From: Nanobdellota archaeon
GTDB lineage: Archaea > Nanobdellota > Nanobdellia > Pacearchaeales > GW2011-AR1
Length of the DNA stretch: 47,966 bases
Direction: 5' to 3'
NCBI GenBank assembly: GCA_027858295.1
Contig: JAQICZ010000023.1
Span: 1 to 47,966, forward strand
This document shows, piece by piece, positions 30,099-39,706 of the stretch (within the stretch, counting starts at the first letter, position 1; the number at the start of each line of letters is the position of its first letter). Position numbers and translations under genes: made by a program. The notes under the pieces were generated by a model. That model worked only from the letters and a program-made list of their open reading frames with translations, ran no database searches and was not told the origin of the DNA.

Positions 30099-30977
30099 AT
30101 GAACAAAGAATCAATAATCAAAGCCGGAAGCATCTGTTCAGAAGTAAAAAAATGGATTAGACCCCAAATCAAAAAAGGAGATTTACTTTTAGATATCGCA
30201 GATAAAATAGAAGATAAAATAAAAGAACTAGGAGGCCTTCCAGCATTCCCAACAAACCTTTCAATCAATGAACAAGCAGCACATTACACACCAACCTGGA
30301 ACGACGAATCAACAGCACACGGATTAATCAAAGTAGATTTTGGCATTCACGTAGATGGATGGATTGCAGACAACGCCTTCTCATTAGACCTTGAAGGAAC
30401 AAATGAAAACGAAAAACTAATCGAAGCAAGTCAAAAAGCACTTGAAGCAGTTGAAAAAAATATCAATTCAGAATTAACAATTGGAGAACTTGGCAAAATC
30501 ATAGAAGACACTATTAACTCCTACGGGTTCAACCCAATTGCAAACCTTTCGGGACACTCAATGGAACAATACAATTTACATGCAGGAGTTTCAGTCTCAA
30601 ATATGAACAATCACTCAACTAAAAAGTTCGGAACTGGACTTTACGCTTCAGAACCATTTGTAACAAACGGAAACGGAATAGTTCACGATGGAGCCAAAGG
30701 AAACATCTACGCCTTTGTTCAAGATAAACAACCAAGAAATCCTAATGCAAGAAAAATTTTAGAATTCATTAAAGATGAATTTGGAGACCTACCCTTTGCA
30801 AGTAGATGGATTGTTAAAAAATTCGGTAATAAATCAAGAATATCATTAATGCAATTAGAACGTGAAGGAATTCTCCATCATTATGCAATTCTAACAGAAG
30901 CAAAAGGAAAGTTGGTTTCCCAAACAGAAAACACTTTTTTAGTATCTCCGGAAGAAGTTATGATAACAACAAAATAA
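30099..30977 (+). CDS. map: Methionine aminopeptidase, type II
   Basis: The 292-aa enzyme removes the initiator Met. All five metal ligands of the pita-bread fold can be placed: Asp in VDFGIHVDGWIADNAF (two), His in SGHSMEQYNLHAG, Glu in YASEPFVTNG and Glu in TENTFLV. The helical insertion between His and the last Glu (KILEFIKDEFGDLPFASRWIVKKF) marks type II. Start ATG 30099 follows an ACTTTATAAC box at about 28 nt upstream. It stands alone. Confidence 0.95.
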   Translation: MNKESIIKAGSICSEVKKWIRPQIKKGDLLLDIADKIEDKIKELGGLPAFPTNLSINEQAAHYTPTWNDESTAHGLIKVDFGIHVDGWIADNAFSLDLEGTNENEKLIEASQKALEAVEKNINSELTIGELGKIIEDTINSYGFNPIANLSGHSMEQYNLHAGVSVSNMNNHSTKKFGTGLYASEPFVTNGNGIVHDGAKGNIYAFVQDKQPRNPNARKILEFIKDEFGDLPFASRWIVKKFGNKSRISLMQLEREGILHHYAILTEAKGKLVSQTENTFLVSPEEVMITTK

Positions 30978-31369
30978 AAAGACAATTTCTCTCAAAGATT
31001 TCTAAATTCAAAATAAATAATACACATAGTGTCCAAAGATAAGTCATTAATATAATAACAATATCCGTTCGCGCTGCGTGCAAATAGTAATCAGATTTAC
31101 AGAGAAGCTAATGATTAATCTCCATACCAAAATTAATTATTCACCAAAGAATTAAACTCAATATGAAAACCAGATAACTCAACAGGTCGTAGGTGGAGGA
31201 AGAGGTGGGCCTCTGTGATTAAAACTTCCCATTTTAATGCATACCACGGGAGGAAATAACAAAATCTAAGATTTTGTAATAATTTCAAAATAAAAAATAA
31301 AAAATTTAGATAATCACCAAAATAAACAGCCCATACTTAATTACCTAAATAAATCCACCTTTACAAATC
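30978..31369. repeat. Intergenic stretch with fragments of the dispersed element
   Basis: At 31060-31088 the minus strand reads TTTGCACGCAGCGCGAACGGATATTG, the core box of 2122-2150. At 31169-31258 a type II-like copy reads CAGATAACTC, GTAGGTGGAGGAAGAGGTGGGCC.. and ACGGGAGGAAAT. CAAAATCT/AGATTTTG forms a small hairpin just after. No gene seen. Confidence 0.5.
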
Positions 31370-31714
31370 TTACAACAACTTATCCAAAGAATCCTTATCC
31401 TTAGCAACAACAGCTTTCTTCTCAGTTACAACTATTGGCCTCTGAAGAATCTTTGGATACCGAACAAGAATATCAATCTTCTCATCATCACTCAAATCCT
31501 GCCCACGAATATTAGCCTTATAATCAATATCCCCCGTCCTCAAAATTTGATTAACATTCAAATCCCCTTTCTTTAAAATTTCCAAAATATCTTCACGAAT
31601 TAAACCCTCATTTAAATATTCATAATTAAAATAATCAATATTTGCATCCTCCAAAAATTTCACAGCTGTTCTACATTTAGAACAATTAGAATTAAAATAA
31701 ACTTTAGTCGCCAT
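31370..31714 (-). CDS. ArsC/Spx-family thioredoxin-fold protein
   Basis: The 114-aa protein is of arsenate-reductase/Spx type: KVYFNSNCSKCRTAVKFLEDANIDYFNYEYL at the N-terminus with the redox Cys, EDILEILKKGDLNVNQILR in the middle and KILQRPIVVTEKKAVVAK at the end, the family's RPIV motif. The CxxC pattern (CSKC) is the Spx/thiol-switch style rather than the single-Cys ArsC site. It could reduce arsenate or act as a thiol-dependent regulator. I use ATG 31714; six earlier codons look untranslated. Confidence 0.8.
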   Translation of the reverse strand: MATKVYFNSNCSKCRTAVKFLEDANIDYFNYEYLNEGLIREDILEILKKGDLNVNQILRTGDIDYKANIRGQDLSDDEKIDILVRYPKILQRPIVVTEKKAVVAKDKDSLDKLL

Positions 31715-31732
31715 AAAAAACAATAGAAACAT

Positions 31733-32241
31733 TGATTTAAATTATTTATGAAAAGCTCTTAAAAAAAACAAAATATTCACAATTTATTTTCAACTCAAAA
31801 ACCAGCTAATAAAATTTGTATTGATTAATAGGGATTCAAGTGGGTGGGCACTACCAAAAACGAGTTAACAGCTTTGTATTAATTACCGAAAAAAATATCA
31901 ACGATATTTATAAAAAATAGTTCATTTTCACTAAGAAATACTGTTCGCTGCCACTCAATAACATATTTAATTATCCCTCGCGGTGCATGCAAATAACAAA
32001 TTATAGACAGAATATTTTTTGAAAATCGAACTTGTCAGTATTGTGCAAAAAACAAACGCACCCTTCATGCACGCACTGTGAGGGATAATTTAAACATATC
32101 AATACTGAGCGATAGCAAAGCAATTATTAAAAATATTAGTGTCAACTACCCCTAGAAATAAAACTAAAAAACCTATAGATTAACGAGTAAACCACAAAAA
32201 TAAACAACTGTATATCCCAACATCCAGAACAAAAACCTTAA
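31733..32241. repeat. Intergenic stretch with two inverted element cores
   Basis: 31962-31994 (minus) and 32062-32092 (plus) both read TGCA[TC]GCAC.G.GAGGGATAATT, facing each other about 70 nt apart and forming a long imperfect inverted repeat. The stretch between them has no coding character. No gene seen elsewhere in the gap. Confidence 0.6.
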
Positions 32242-32257
32242 TAAGTGAGTTCACTTA
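32242..32257. promoter_or_regulatory. 16-bp palindromic operator candidate of the mazEF-like pair
   Basis: TAAGTGA-GT-TCACTTA is perfectly symmetric and lies 9 nt before the antitoxin start, over the predicted transcription start. Same 7-2-7 geometry and GT centre as the operator at 14240-14255. Confidence 0.65.
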
Positions 32258-32265
32258 AAATAACT

Positions 32266-32496
32266 ATGACAAATATAACCTTATCAATGGAAAACGAAAC
32301 CTATTCGGCAATGAAAAAATATTCCGAAATTAAATGGAGCGAATTCATACGAAAAGCCATAAAACAAAGAATAGAAGAATTAGACAAAATAGAACAATCA
32401 AGAAACAATGAAGGAATTCTTACAATGTTAGCATCGGAACACACATTAAAAAAAGACTGGGATAATAAAAAAGACGAACGGTGGGACCATGTATAA
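32266..32496 (+). CDS. Ribbon-helix-helix-type antitoxin
   Basis: The 76-aa protein begins with a strand (TNITLSMENETYSAMKKYSEIKWSEFIRKAIKQRIEEL), the ribbon-helix-helix pattern of CopG/VapB-like antitoxins, followed by a C-terminal arm (LASEHTLKKDWDNKKDERWDHV) suited to bind a toxin. It overlaps the toxin gene by 8 nt. I chose ATG 32266, just after the palindrome, because the frame upstream runs through this operator. Confidence 0.8.
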   Translation: MTNITLSMENETYSAMKKYSEIKWSEFIRKAIKQRIEELDKIEQSRNNEGILTMLASEHTLKKDWDNKKDERWDHV

Positions 32497-32818
32497 ACAA
32501 GGAGATATTATCCTTATGCCATTTCCATATTCAGACTTAACAGGCTCAAAAAAACGCCCAGCAATAATAATCTCAAATTCAAGACTAAAAGGCGACGACT
32601 TCATCTGCGCATTAATAACATCAAACACCCCAAAAGAAGGACTCCTAATAAAAAAAGATTCATTCGAAAATGGAACCCTCCCCTTTCAAAGCTGGATAAA
32701 ACCACAAAGAATATTCACAATAGACAAAAAAATAATAATAAAGAAATTAGCCAATATCAACAACACATTCTACAAAAAATTAGAACAAGGAATATTTAAT
32801 TATATCAAGAAGGAATAA
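32489..32818 (+). CDS. mazF: MazF/PemK-type toxin endoribonuclease
   Basis: The 109-aa protein starts MYKQGDIILMPFPYSDLTGSKKRPAIIIS, the standard MazF/PemK N-terminus with the conserved GDI, PFxxxD and KRPAIIIS elements, and continues FICALITSN and SWIKPQRIFTID (the FxxxxxQI-like strand). These toxins cut mRNA. It forms a module with the preceding antitoxin gene and probably shares its promoter. Confidence 0.88.
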   Translation: MYKQGDIILMPFPYSDLTGSKKRPAIIISNSRLKGDDFICALITSNTPKEGLLIKKDSFENGTLPFQSWIKPQRIFTIDKKIIIKKLANINNTFYKKLEQGIFNYIKKE

Positions 32819-32885
32819 TAATATAGCTTAATCTATTAGTTATAACATATCAAAGACATTTAACTATAAAAAAATATTATAAAAA

Positions 32886-33374
32886 TTAATCTATCTTTTG
32901 ATATCTTCTAAAATCAATCAATTTAACGTCTCTCCTTTTTTTAGAATACATTGCATTATCCTTATTCCTAGAGTCTGGCATATAATAGTTGAACTTTTCA
33001 GTTTTTCTCAATTCTAAAAACCATAAATCAAGAGCTTCACCATATTTATCCAATTTATTGATATTAATATAATCTTCATTCAAATAATCCATGACAAAAG
33101 CTGGCCAAACCTCACCCAAATTATCTTTTATAGCATAAAGACCTTTAGGCTCAGGAACAGAAACTCCCCCATCAAAGAATTCTCTTGCAATTCTATATTC
33201 TTTAAATGGAATCACCAAATCTTTCAAAAGATTATTACTAAAAGCGTCCTCTTTACTTATCTTGGCAGCATATCCACTAATCAAAAAGATATTAGCTTCA
33301 GTCCCACTTTTATTAATCAAATCTCTTTCTAAGTGAAAATCTCCGAACAATTCTAAATCATTAAGTCGTTTCAT
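32886..33374 (-). CDS. Short kinase-fold-like protein
   Basis: The 162-aa product has a kinase-like N-lobe end and hinge (GVSVPEPKGLYAIKDNLGEVWPAFVMDYLNEDY) and a C-terminal KLIDFRRYQKI that looks like the DFG-type metal site of aminoglycoside-phosphotransferase or lipopolysaccharide-kinase families. The catalytic HxD loop is replaced by MPDSRNKDNAMY, and the protein lacks a full C-lobe. It may be a reduced kinase or pseudokinase, or a truncated copy. It converges with the mazF gene and has no partner. Confidence 0.5.
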   Translation of the reverse strand: MKRLNDLELFGDFHLERDLINKSGTEANIFLISGYAAKISKEDAFSNNLLKDLVIPFKEYRIAREFFDGGVSVPEPKGLYAIKDNLGEVWPAFVMDYLNEDYININKLDKYGEALDLWFLELRKTEKFNYYMPDSRNKDNAMYSKKRRDVKLIDFRRYQKID

Positions 33375-33454
33375 AAAATAAACAATAAATAATCCCTATA
33401 AAAATATTATTGCAATAAAACAATAGTAACCAGAAAAATATAATTTAACCCATG

Positions 33455-33502
33455 TCAATCAAAAACCTTTCATACACACACCGCGAGGGATAATTTAACT
33501 AC
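33455..33502 (+). repeat. Core box fragment of the dispersed element
   Basis: CATACACACACCGCGAGGGATAATTTAACTA matches the core box of 39572-39596. No stem or G-rich part follows. Confidence 0.55.
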
Positions 33503-33576
33503 CTTAATAATCGAGCTTGCGAGACAACTTTTTCAAAAAATATAAAATACATTAATTTTTAATTCTTAGCAAAAAA

Positions 33577-36009
33577 TCACTTCTTAGAAGCCTTTTTCTT
33601 ACCTTCAATCTCTTTAACCTTACTTTTAACGTTTCCTTCAACCTTCTCATCCTTAGTCTCAACTTCATCAACTTTTGCCTTAACCTTATCCATATCTTTC
33701 TTAGGCAAACTCTTCAGAACATCATCCATATCAGGCATTTTAGGCATAGAGCCATTTCCTTGAACATCATCGTCAGACTTCTGACTACGAATAGTTTCAA
33801 AACCTCTAGCAAAATCATCAGCAGTAATTGTAACCTTCTTCAAATCTTCTTCTTTATAATGTCTCTTGATCGAATTAATTCCAGAATTTCGACAAACAGC
33901 ATCAATATCAGCACCAGTCCAACCTTCAGACTCAACAGACATCTTTTTCAAATCAATACCCTTTTCGAGTGGCATTTTAGCCGTATGAACTTTAAAAATT
34001 TCTTCACGAGTCTCTAAATCAGGATTAAACAATTCAACATGCGAATCAATTCTTCCAGGTCTTAAAACCGCAGGATCAATTAAATCTCTTCTATTAGTAG
34101 CAGCAACAATCATTACATTTTCCAAATCTTCAACACCATCAAGCTCAGTTAAAATTTGATTAACAACTTTCTCTGAAGAATTTCCACCCATACCAGAACC
34201 ACGAACTTTTGCAATCGAATCGAATTCATCGAAGAAAATAATAGAAGGTGAAACTTGCTTTGCTTTCTTAAAAATTTCACGAACATGTTTCTCACTTTCT
34301 CCAACCCATTTTGAAATTAATTCAGGCCCTTTAATTGAAATAAAATTTGCATTTGATTCAGTAGCTACAGCCTTAGCCAAAAGAGTCTTACCCGTTCCAG
34401 GTGGTCCATATAACAAAACTCCTTTTGAAGGTTTAATTCCAGCAGCAGCATATAATTCAGGACGAAGTAGTGGCAATTCAACCAATTCTCTTAATTTTTC
34501 TTTAGCTTTCTTAAGCCCACCAACATCTTCCCATTTAACATTTGGTTTTTTAATCAAAACTTCTCTCATAGCAGAAGGTTCAACCATTTTCATAGCATAA
34601 ACGAAATCAGATCTTTTAACAACTAAGTGAGACAATAATTCTTCTCTTTTTTCCATAATCTCTTTTTCTTCAACACTCAAAAGCGCACCTTCCTTCAAAT
34701 TCTTATCTTCAACACCTTGGTCCTCCATATCTTCAGCAAGAGCCATAATTTCAGCGTAAAAAGGCTTTACAGAATGAAGAGCTGCTTCCTTACACAAAAC
34801 TTCCAAATCAGCACCAGTAAAACCAATTGTTTTATTTGAAAATTCTGTCAAAATCGCTTGCTTATCATCAAGTGGCATATTCCTAGAATGAATTTCTAAA
34901 ATCTTATAACGACCCTCTTCAGTTGGAGGATTGATTCGGAGTTCCCGATCAAATCTACCAGGACGACGAAGTGCTTCATCTAAATCATCAGGTCTATTCG
35001 TCGCAGCCATAACAACAACTTGTCCACGACTCTTCAAACCATCCATCAAAGTTAATAATTGCGCAACAACTCTCTTCTCAGCTTGATCACTACTCTCTCC
35101 TCTCTTCGGAGCAATAGCATCAATCTCATCAATAAAAATAATCGCAGGTGCATTCTTTTGTGCTTCTTCAAACTTAGCACGAAGATTTTCTTCTGAACCA
35201 CCATGATATTTACTCATAATTTCAGGCCCAGCGATTGAAATAAATTTAGCATCAGTTTCAGTAGCAACAGCTTTAGCAAGAAGAGTTTTACCTGTTCCAG
35301 GAGGCCCAGTTAACAAAACACCCTTAGGCGCACTAACTCCTAACTTTTCAAAAATCTTGGGATGCTTCATTGGGAACTCTACCATCTCACGAATCTTAGT
35401 AATCTCTTCTTCAAGTCCACCAATATCTTCATAATGGACATTTACTCCACTGCCTTCACCAATTGAATCTGATATGGTGATTTTTGTTTTATCATCAACC
35501 AAACCTAATTCTAAAGTTTTAGGCATAATCTTTGAGATAGAACAAATTAATTTTTCACCATTACTCAAAGGAACTCTTGTTCTTTGACCAACCGTTACAG
35601 GAGCCCCAGTAAAAGCAGTCCTGAAGATATGTTCATTTCGAGGATCCTTCAAACTTGGAATAATACTTTGTTGCATTTCTTCAACTGCAATATTTTCATT
35701 TTCTAAAACTGAGATTTCAATTGAACGAAGTGCCTTTACCTCAACCGTACTTAGAACAGCAGCTATCTTTTCTCCAAGAGAAATCCCTAAGACATGTCTT
35801 GTTTCACCATCAATACCAATATTCCCAGAAGCTTCATCAATTGACCTAATAGCTCTAAAGATCATCTTCTTTGAGTTACCAACCTCAACTAAACTTCCAG
35901 AATTAATTCCCATTGTTTCCATATCTTTATTTGAAATAGAAACTAAATTTTTTCCTCTATACTCTTGCTTTGCTTCTACAACTTCAAACATTATTTTTCC
36001 TTCTTTCAT
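33577..36009 (-). CDS. CDC48/VAT-type AAA ATPase, second paralog
   Basis: The 810-aa protein has a double-psi N-domain and two AAA modules. D1: [33 protein letters not shown], pore loop SKYHGGSEEN. D2: [32 protein letters not shown], pore loop SKWVGESEK. DEFD replaces DEID in the second Walker B, with both acidic residues kept. A long linker between D1 and D2 (about 405-450, EDMEDQGVEDKNLKEGALLSVEEKEIMEK) and a charged C-terminal tail (MDKVKAKVDEVETKDEKVEG..KKKASKK) distinguish it from the other CDC48 here. It unfolds proteins. It overlaps the CS/Hsp20-like gene by 4 nt. Confidence 0.93.
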   Translation of the reverse strand: MKEGKIMFEVVEAKQEYRGKNLVSISNKDMETMGINSGSLVEVGNSKKMIFRAIRSIDEASGNIGIDGETRHVLGISLGEKIAAVLSTVEVKALRSIEISVLENENIAVEEMQQSIIPSLKDPRNEHIFRTAFTGAPVTVGQRTRVPLSNGEKLICSISKIMPKTLELGLVDDKTKITISDSIGEGSGVNVHYEDIGGLEEEITKIREMVEFPMKHPKIFEKLGVSAPKGVLLTGPPGTGKTLLAKAVATETDAKFISIAGPEIMSKYHGGSEENLRAKFEEAQKNAPAIIFIDEIDAIAPKRGESSDQAEKRVVAQLLTLMDGLKSRGQVVVMAATNRPDDLDEALRRPGRFDRELRINPPTEEGRYKILEIHSRNMPLDDKQAILTEFSNKTIGFTGADLEVLCKEAALHSVKPFYAEIMALAEDMEDQGVEDKNLKEGALLSVEEKEIMEKREELLSHLVVKRSDFVYAMKMVEPSAMREVLIKKPNVKWEDVGGLKKAKEKLRELVELPLLRPELYAAAGIKPSKGVLLYGPPGTGKTLLAKAVATESNANFISIKGPELISKWVGESEKHVREIFKKAKQVSPSIIFFDEFDSIAKVRGSGMGGNSSEKVVNQILTELDGVEDLENVMIVAATNRRDLIDPAVLRPGRIDSHVELFNPDLETREEIFKVHTAKMPLEKGIDLKKMSVESEGWTGADIDAVCRNSGINSIKRHYKEEDLKKVTITADDFARGFETIRSQKSDDDVQGNGSMPKMPDMDDVLKSLPKKDMDKVKAKVDEVETKDEKVEGNVKSKVKEIEGKKKASKK

Positions 36010-36413
36010 CTGCTAAAAGAAACCTCCAAAATTCCATTATTAAACCATGACTCAAAACCTTTTGTTCTGATTTTTTCAGAGAGAGGAAACTCTGAAATAA
36101 CTTTATTGCCTTCTTTAACTTCTAAAATCTTTTTTCCAGTAGCAGATGTTCCACCATAATTATCCTCTACAATTTCATCTGTAACACTTGCATAAACATC
36201 TTTCTTCCCAGAAAAATCAAAGATAAAATAAATTTTCTTTTTAGTAGAAATATTATCTAAAAGAGCTTTCCCAAAAGCACCACTTTGAGTTTTACGAGTA
36301 GTTCTTCTTTTACCATCAGGACCGATAGTAGATTGTTCTACAAAACTGTCACCACCAGATAACTTACGGAATAACTCTTCAATACTTCCACCAAAAACAT
36401 CATCTCCAAACAT
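36006..36413 (-). CDS. Alpha-crystallin/CS-fold protein in the CDC48 operon
   Basis: The 135-aa product has a glycine-rich N-terminus (FGDDVFGGSIEELFRKLSGGD) and a beta-sandwich-like C-terminal half (KKIYFIFDFSGKKDVYASVTDEI.., GNKVISEFPLSEKIRTKGFESWFNNGILEVSFSR); the closing NGILEVSF strand is typical of Hsp20/CS domains. It sits between two CDC48 genes, overlapping the second by 4 nt. An adaptor or co-chaperone role for these unfoldases is inferred from this position. It resembles the N-terminal part of small heat-shock proteins rather than a known ubiquitin-fold adaptor. Confidence 0.7.
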   Translation of the reverse strand: MFGDDVFGGSIEELFRKLSGGDSFVEQSTIGPDGKRRTTRKTQSGAFGKALLDNISTKKKIYFIFDFSGKKDVYASVTDEIVEDNYGGTSATGKKILEVKEGNKVISEFPLSEKIRTKGFESWFNNGILEVSFSR

Positions 36414-36464
36414 TGTAATTATACTATTTTGTTTTGATTAATAAATTTTCCTACGAAAACGTTC

Positions 36465-38786
36465 TTAACCAAAATAAGTTCCTCCCTTGTTTTCAATTGC
36501 AGACTTAGCATTATTCAAAAATTGTTCCTCAATCTTCTTATAAGTTTCAATAGATTGTTTCGTAACACTTGGACGAACCTTCTTCTTAGCTCCCTCAAAA
36601 TGACTTTTCTTAACAGTCTTAGCCTCTAAATCTTCACGTAACGCAACCATTGCAGCTTCACGAGTAAATGCTTCTAAATCAGCACCAGTAAATCCTTCTG
36701 TTGATTTAGCTAATTCACCAATAGAAACGTCTCTGGAAAGAGGCATCTTCTTAGTATGAACCTTCAAAATCATTTCACGACCTTCAACGCTTGGAGCATT
36801 CACAAGTAGAATCTTATCAAATCTTCCAGGTCGAAGAAGTGCAGTATCTAACATATCGGGTCTATTTGTTGCAGCAACAACTAGGACATCTTTCATATCT
36901 TCAATCCCATCCATTTCAGACAATAATTGATTTAGAACTCTTTCTGTAACCTTATTCTGGTCTGTCCCACGTCTCCCAGCAATAGAATCAATTTCGTCAA
37001 AGAAAATAATACAAGGTGAAACTTGTCTAGCTTTTTCAAAAATCTTTCTCACACCTTCTTCAGACTTTCCAACCCACATTGAAAGTAATGCCGGTCCTTT
37101 AATTTGAATAAAATTCGCTTCCGATTCTTTAGCAACAGCTTTTGCAAGAAGAGTCTTACCTGTTCCAGGAGGTCCATATAACAGAATCCCTCGAGAAGGT
37201 CTAATTCCCATTCTAGCAAAACTCTCAGGATGCTTCATTGGCCATTCAACAGCTTCCTTCAAATCTCTCTTAATATCCTCAAGCCCACCAACATTATCCC
37301 AACTAACATTTGGAGCTTCAACTAAAACTTCTCTCATTGCAGACGGTCTAACAACTTTCAAAGCAGCTTCAAAATCCTGTTTCTTGATTATAAGCTTTTC
37401 TAGAACTTCCATTGGAATATCTTCTTCATCAAGCTTAAGATTATCTAAATTATTTCTAAGAACATTCATAGCAGATTCCTTAGTCAAAGCTTCCAAATCA
37501 GCACCAACAAAACCATGAGTCTTATTAGCGAAATATCCCAAATCAACATTCCTATGTAGCGGCATTCCTCTTGAATGAATTTTCAAAGTAACTAAACGAC
37601 CCTTCTTGTCTGGAACACCAATCTCAATCTCACGATCAAATCTACCAGGCCTACGAAGTGCAGGGTCTAAAGCATCAACTCGATTAGTTGCACCAATCAC
37701 GATAACTCTACCCCTTGCATTCAAACCATCCATCATAGTCAACAACTGCGAAACAACTCTTCTTTCGACTTCTCCATTAGTCTCTTCTCTCTTGGGAGCA
37801 ATAGCATCAATCTCATCAATAAAAATAATAGACGGCGCATTCTTTTCAGCCTCCTCAAAAATTCCTCTAATCTTCTTTTCAGATTCACCATAAAATTTAC
37901 TCATAATCTCCGGACCATTCAACAAAATAAAATGTGAATCAGTTTCAGTAGCAACAGCCTTAGCTAAAAGAGTTTTACCAGTTCCAGGAGGCCCATGTAA
38001 AAGAACACCCTTCGGTGGAGTCACTCCAAGTCTATTGAAAATTTCAGGATGTTTCATTGGAATCTCAACCATCTCACGAACCTTCTTAATCTCCTCATCA
38101 AGTCCACCAATATCTTCATAATTAATAGACGGAATCTTATCATCAAGTACATCAAGAGCTTTTGGATTCAAAACAACTTCAGTATTTTCAGTAACAATAA
38201 CAGGCACATTCGGATTAGTAGAAACAACCGCAAACTTAATTTGTGCGACTCCACCACCTAACTGTCCACCAATGCCCATGTTCCCAAGAATATCTCCTAA
38301 ATTTCCAAAAACATCATTCAAATCTCCAAGTTCTTCAGTCATCAAATCCTTTCTTCTTTGAACTCCACCTAAAACAAAAACATCTCCCTTAATAAGAGTT
38401 CTACCAAGAAGTCCTTTTCTTAAATTGTCCGAGTCACCCTGAACCATAACACCCTTTTGTGCAGGAGCAATCACAATCTTCTTTGCCTCTCTAATTTCAG
38501 TTTTCTCAAGAACAATTTCATCTCCAATAGAAACTCCAGCATTCTTTCGAAGCACCCCATCAATTCTAATAATACCTTCACCAATATCCGCAGGATAAGC
38601 CCTGTCAGCAATAGCAACAGTAGATTTAACACCCTTAATCAGAATAGCATCACCACGTTTAATTCCAAGGCTATCCAGAACACTCATATCTACCCGAGCA
38701 ATTCCTTTGTAAGCATCATCCTGTAAAGACTCAGCTACCTTCAACCTCATTTCGTTCCCCTTAACATTAATCTCTTCTCTACTCAT
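36465..38786 (-). CDS. cdc48: CDC48/VAT-type AAA ATPase, first paralog
   Basis: This 773-aa protein has the CDC48 layout: double-psi barrel N-domain ([38 protein letters not shown]), then D1 with [33 protein letters not shown] and pore loop SKFYGESEK, then D2 with [32 protein letters not shown] and pore loop [10 protein letters not shown] Gly/Asn-rich insert ([21 protein letters not shown], about 161-181) loops out of the N-domain. The C-terminal GGTYFG is not a clean HbYX proteasome motif. It starts 8 nt inside the end of the Zn-ribbon/AbrB gene. Confidence 0.94.
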   Translation of the reverse strand: MSREEINVKGNEMRLKVAESLQDDAYKGIARVDMSVLDSLGIKRGDAILIKGVKSTVAIADRAYPADIGEGIIRIDGVLRKNAGVSIGDEIVLEKTEIREAKKIVIAPAQKGVMVQGDSDNLRKGLLGRTLIKGDVFVLGGVQRRKDLMTEELGDLNDVFGNLGDILGNMGIGGQLGGGVAQIKFAVVSTNPNVPVIVTENTEVVLNPKALDVLDDKIPSINYEDIGGLDEEIKKVREMVEIPMKHPEIFNRLGVTPPKGVLLHGPPGTGKTLLAKAVATETDSHFILLNGPEIMSKFYGESEKKIRGIFEEAEKNAPSIIFIDEIDAIAPKREETNGEVERRVVSQLLTMMDGLNARGRVIVIGATNRVDALDPALRRPGRFDREIEIGVPDKKGRLVTLKIHSRGMPLHRNVDLGYFANKTHGFVGADLEALTKESAMNVLRNNLDNLKLDEEDIPMEVLEKLIIKKQDFEAALKVVRPSAMREVLVEAPNVSWDNVGGLEDIKRDLKEAVEWPMKHPESFARMGIRPSRGILLYGPPGTGKTLLAKAVAKESEANFIQIKGPALLSMWVGKSEEGVRKIFEKARQVSPCIIFFDEIDSIAGRRGTDQNKVTERVLNQLLSEMDGIEDMKDVLVVAATNRPDMLDTALLRPGRFDKILLVNAPSVEGREMILKVHTKKMPLSRDVSIGELAKSTEGFTGADLEAFTREAAMVALREDLEAKTVKKSHFEGAKKKVRPSVTKQSIETYKKIEEQFLNNAKSAIENKGGTYFG

Positions 38787-39132
38787 CTTTCTTCTCCATA
38801 TCTTTAAACGTTAAACTCAACCGCCCTGCATCCTCAAAACAAAGACGAACCATATCATTCATCAGACTCTCAGAGTCTTGCATAAACGAAACAATCTCCT
38901 TTGGAATTGAAACCGCATAACTGTTACCAACAATCCTCATCTTCACTTTATATTCCTTTTGCCGAAGTTCCTTAAACTTTCTATATTCCTCTTCATCAGC
39001 AGGATGAATAATCTTATCATGACCCATTGGGCAAATCAAAGCACGAAGACCAAAACCATTTCTGATAACCTTAGCCTTTTGCATGGGAGCATTACACTTC
39101 TTACATAATATTGTGTGCTCAAATATATCCAT
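38779..39132 (-). CDS. Zinc-ribbon plus SpoVT/AbrB-like protein
   Basis: The 117-aa protein has an N-terminal zinc ribbon ([28 protein letters not shown]: CxxC and CPMGH) and a C-terminal AbrB-like swapped-hairpin domain ([24 protein letters not shown]), with a DNA-binding look. It is the first gene of the CDC48 operon, overlapping the ATPase start by 8 nt, and could regulate it. I cannot exclude an adaptor role. Confidence 0.72.
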   Translation of the reverse strand: MDIFEHTILCKKCNAPMQKAKVIRNGFGLRALICPMGHDKIIHPADEEEYRKFKELRQKEYKVKMRIVGNSYAVSIPKEIVSFMQDSESLMNDMVRLCFEDAGRLSLTFKDMEKKDE

Positions 39133-39255
39133 TGTGTATCTGCCCTGTGTATACAGAATAGATATACCTAGACTATTTAAAGATTCTGGCGAAAACTTGC
39201 GGAGAACTGAGAAGAAATGCCAACAGTCTACAGCTAACGGCTAACCGCTAAAAAC
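39133..39255. repeat. Promoter region of the CDC48 operon and CTAACGGCTAACCGC repeat
   Basis: A TATTTAAAG TATA-like box lies about 30-40 nt before ATG 39132. At 39219-39250 the plus strand has CAACAGTCTACAGCTAACGG, part of the short palindrome group. Confidence 0.45.
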
Positions 39256-39684
39256 CAATTAGATATTTAACTCGATAACTCCAATACAAAATTTCGTTAA
39301 AACTTTCCCCCGACGGTTTTACATTGAAAACTTTACCAAGGGTTTTCAACTGTCTGTAAAGTTGTCCACAATCGATTTAACCTGCCTGAAATTTTCGGCT
39401 AAACAAAGTTTACTTTGTTTTCCCATAAGCCAAAGCAAATGGTTTCTAGCCATATTCCAAAAGTGAATGGTAATTTGACATAAACCCAAGTGAATAGTGC
39501 CTGACTAGCCAGATTACAAGAAACAATATTCAACTCAAATAAGTCTCAATTGGGCGTTTGGAGCCGAACAGTATATGCACGCACCGCGAGGGATAATTCA
39601 ATATATTTTGGAAATAATTGGGGTGGGCAGCCACAAGTTGGGTGGGGTCTTAATATCAATAATTGCCAAAAACTGCCTTTGCCT
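39256..39684 (+). repeat. Dispersed G-rich element interrupted by an inserted hairpin cluster
   Basis: The 5' end CCAATTAGATATTTAACTCGATAACTCC (39256-39282) is separated from its continuation CCAGATTACAAGAAACAATATT (39509 on) by about 226 nt holding several hairpins, including CAAAG/CTTTG, CCATAAGCC..AAATGG and CCAT..GAATGG. The rest follows: TCTCAATTGGG, box GCACGCACCGCGAGGGATAATTCAA, stem TTTTGGAAAT/ATTGCCAAAA and four G-runs. Uninterrupted copies at 2050 and 47856 show where the break lies. Confidence 0.75.
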
Positions 39685-39706
39685 TATCTGCCCTGCGGTC
39701 TGCAGC

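Noticed and set aside
38049-38261. Plus-strand frames inside the CDC48 genes
   Set aside because: They are shadows of the strongly conserved minus-strand AAA genes.
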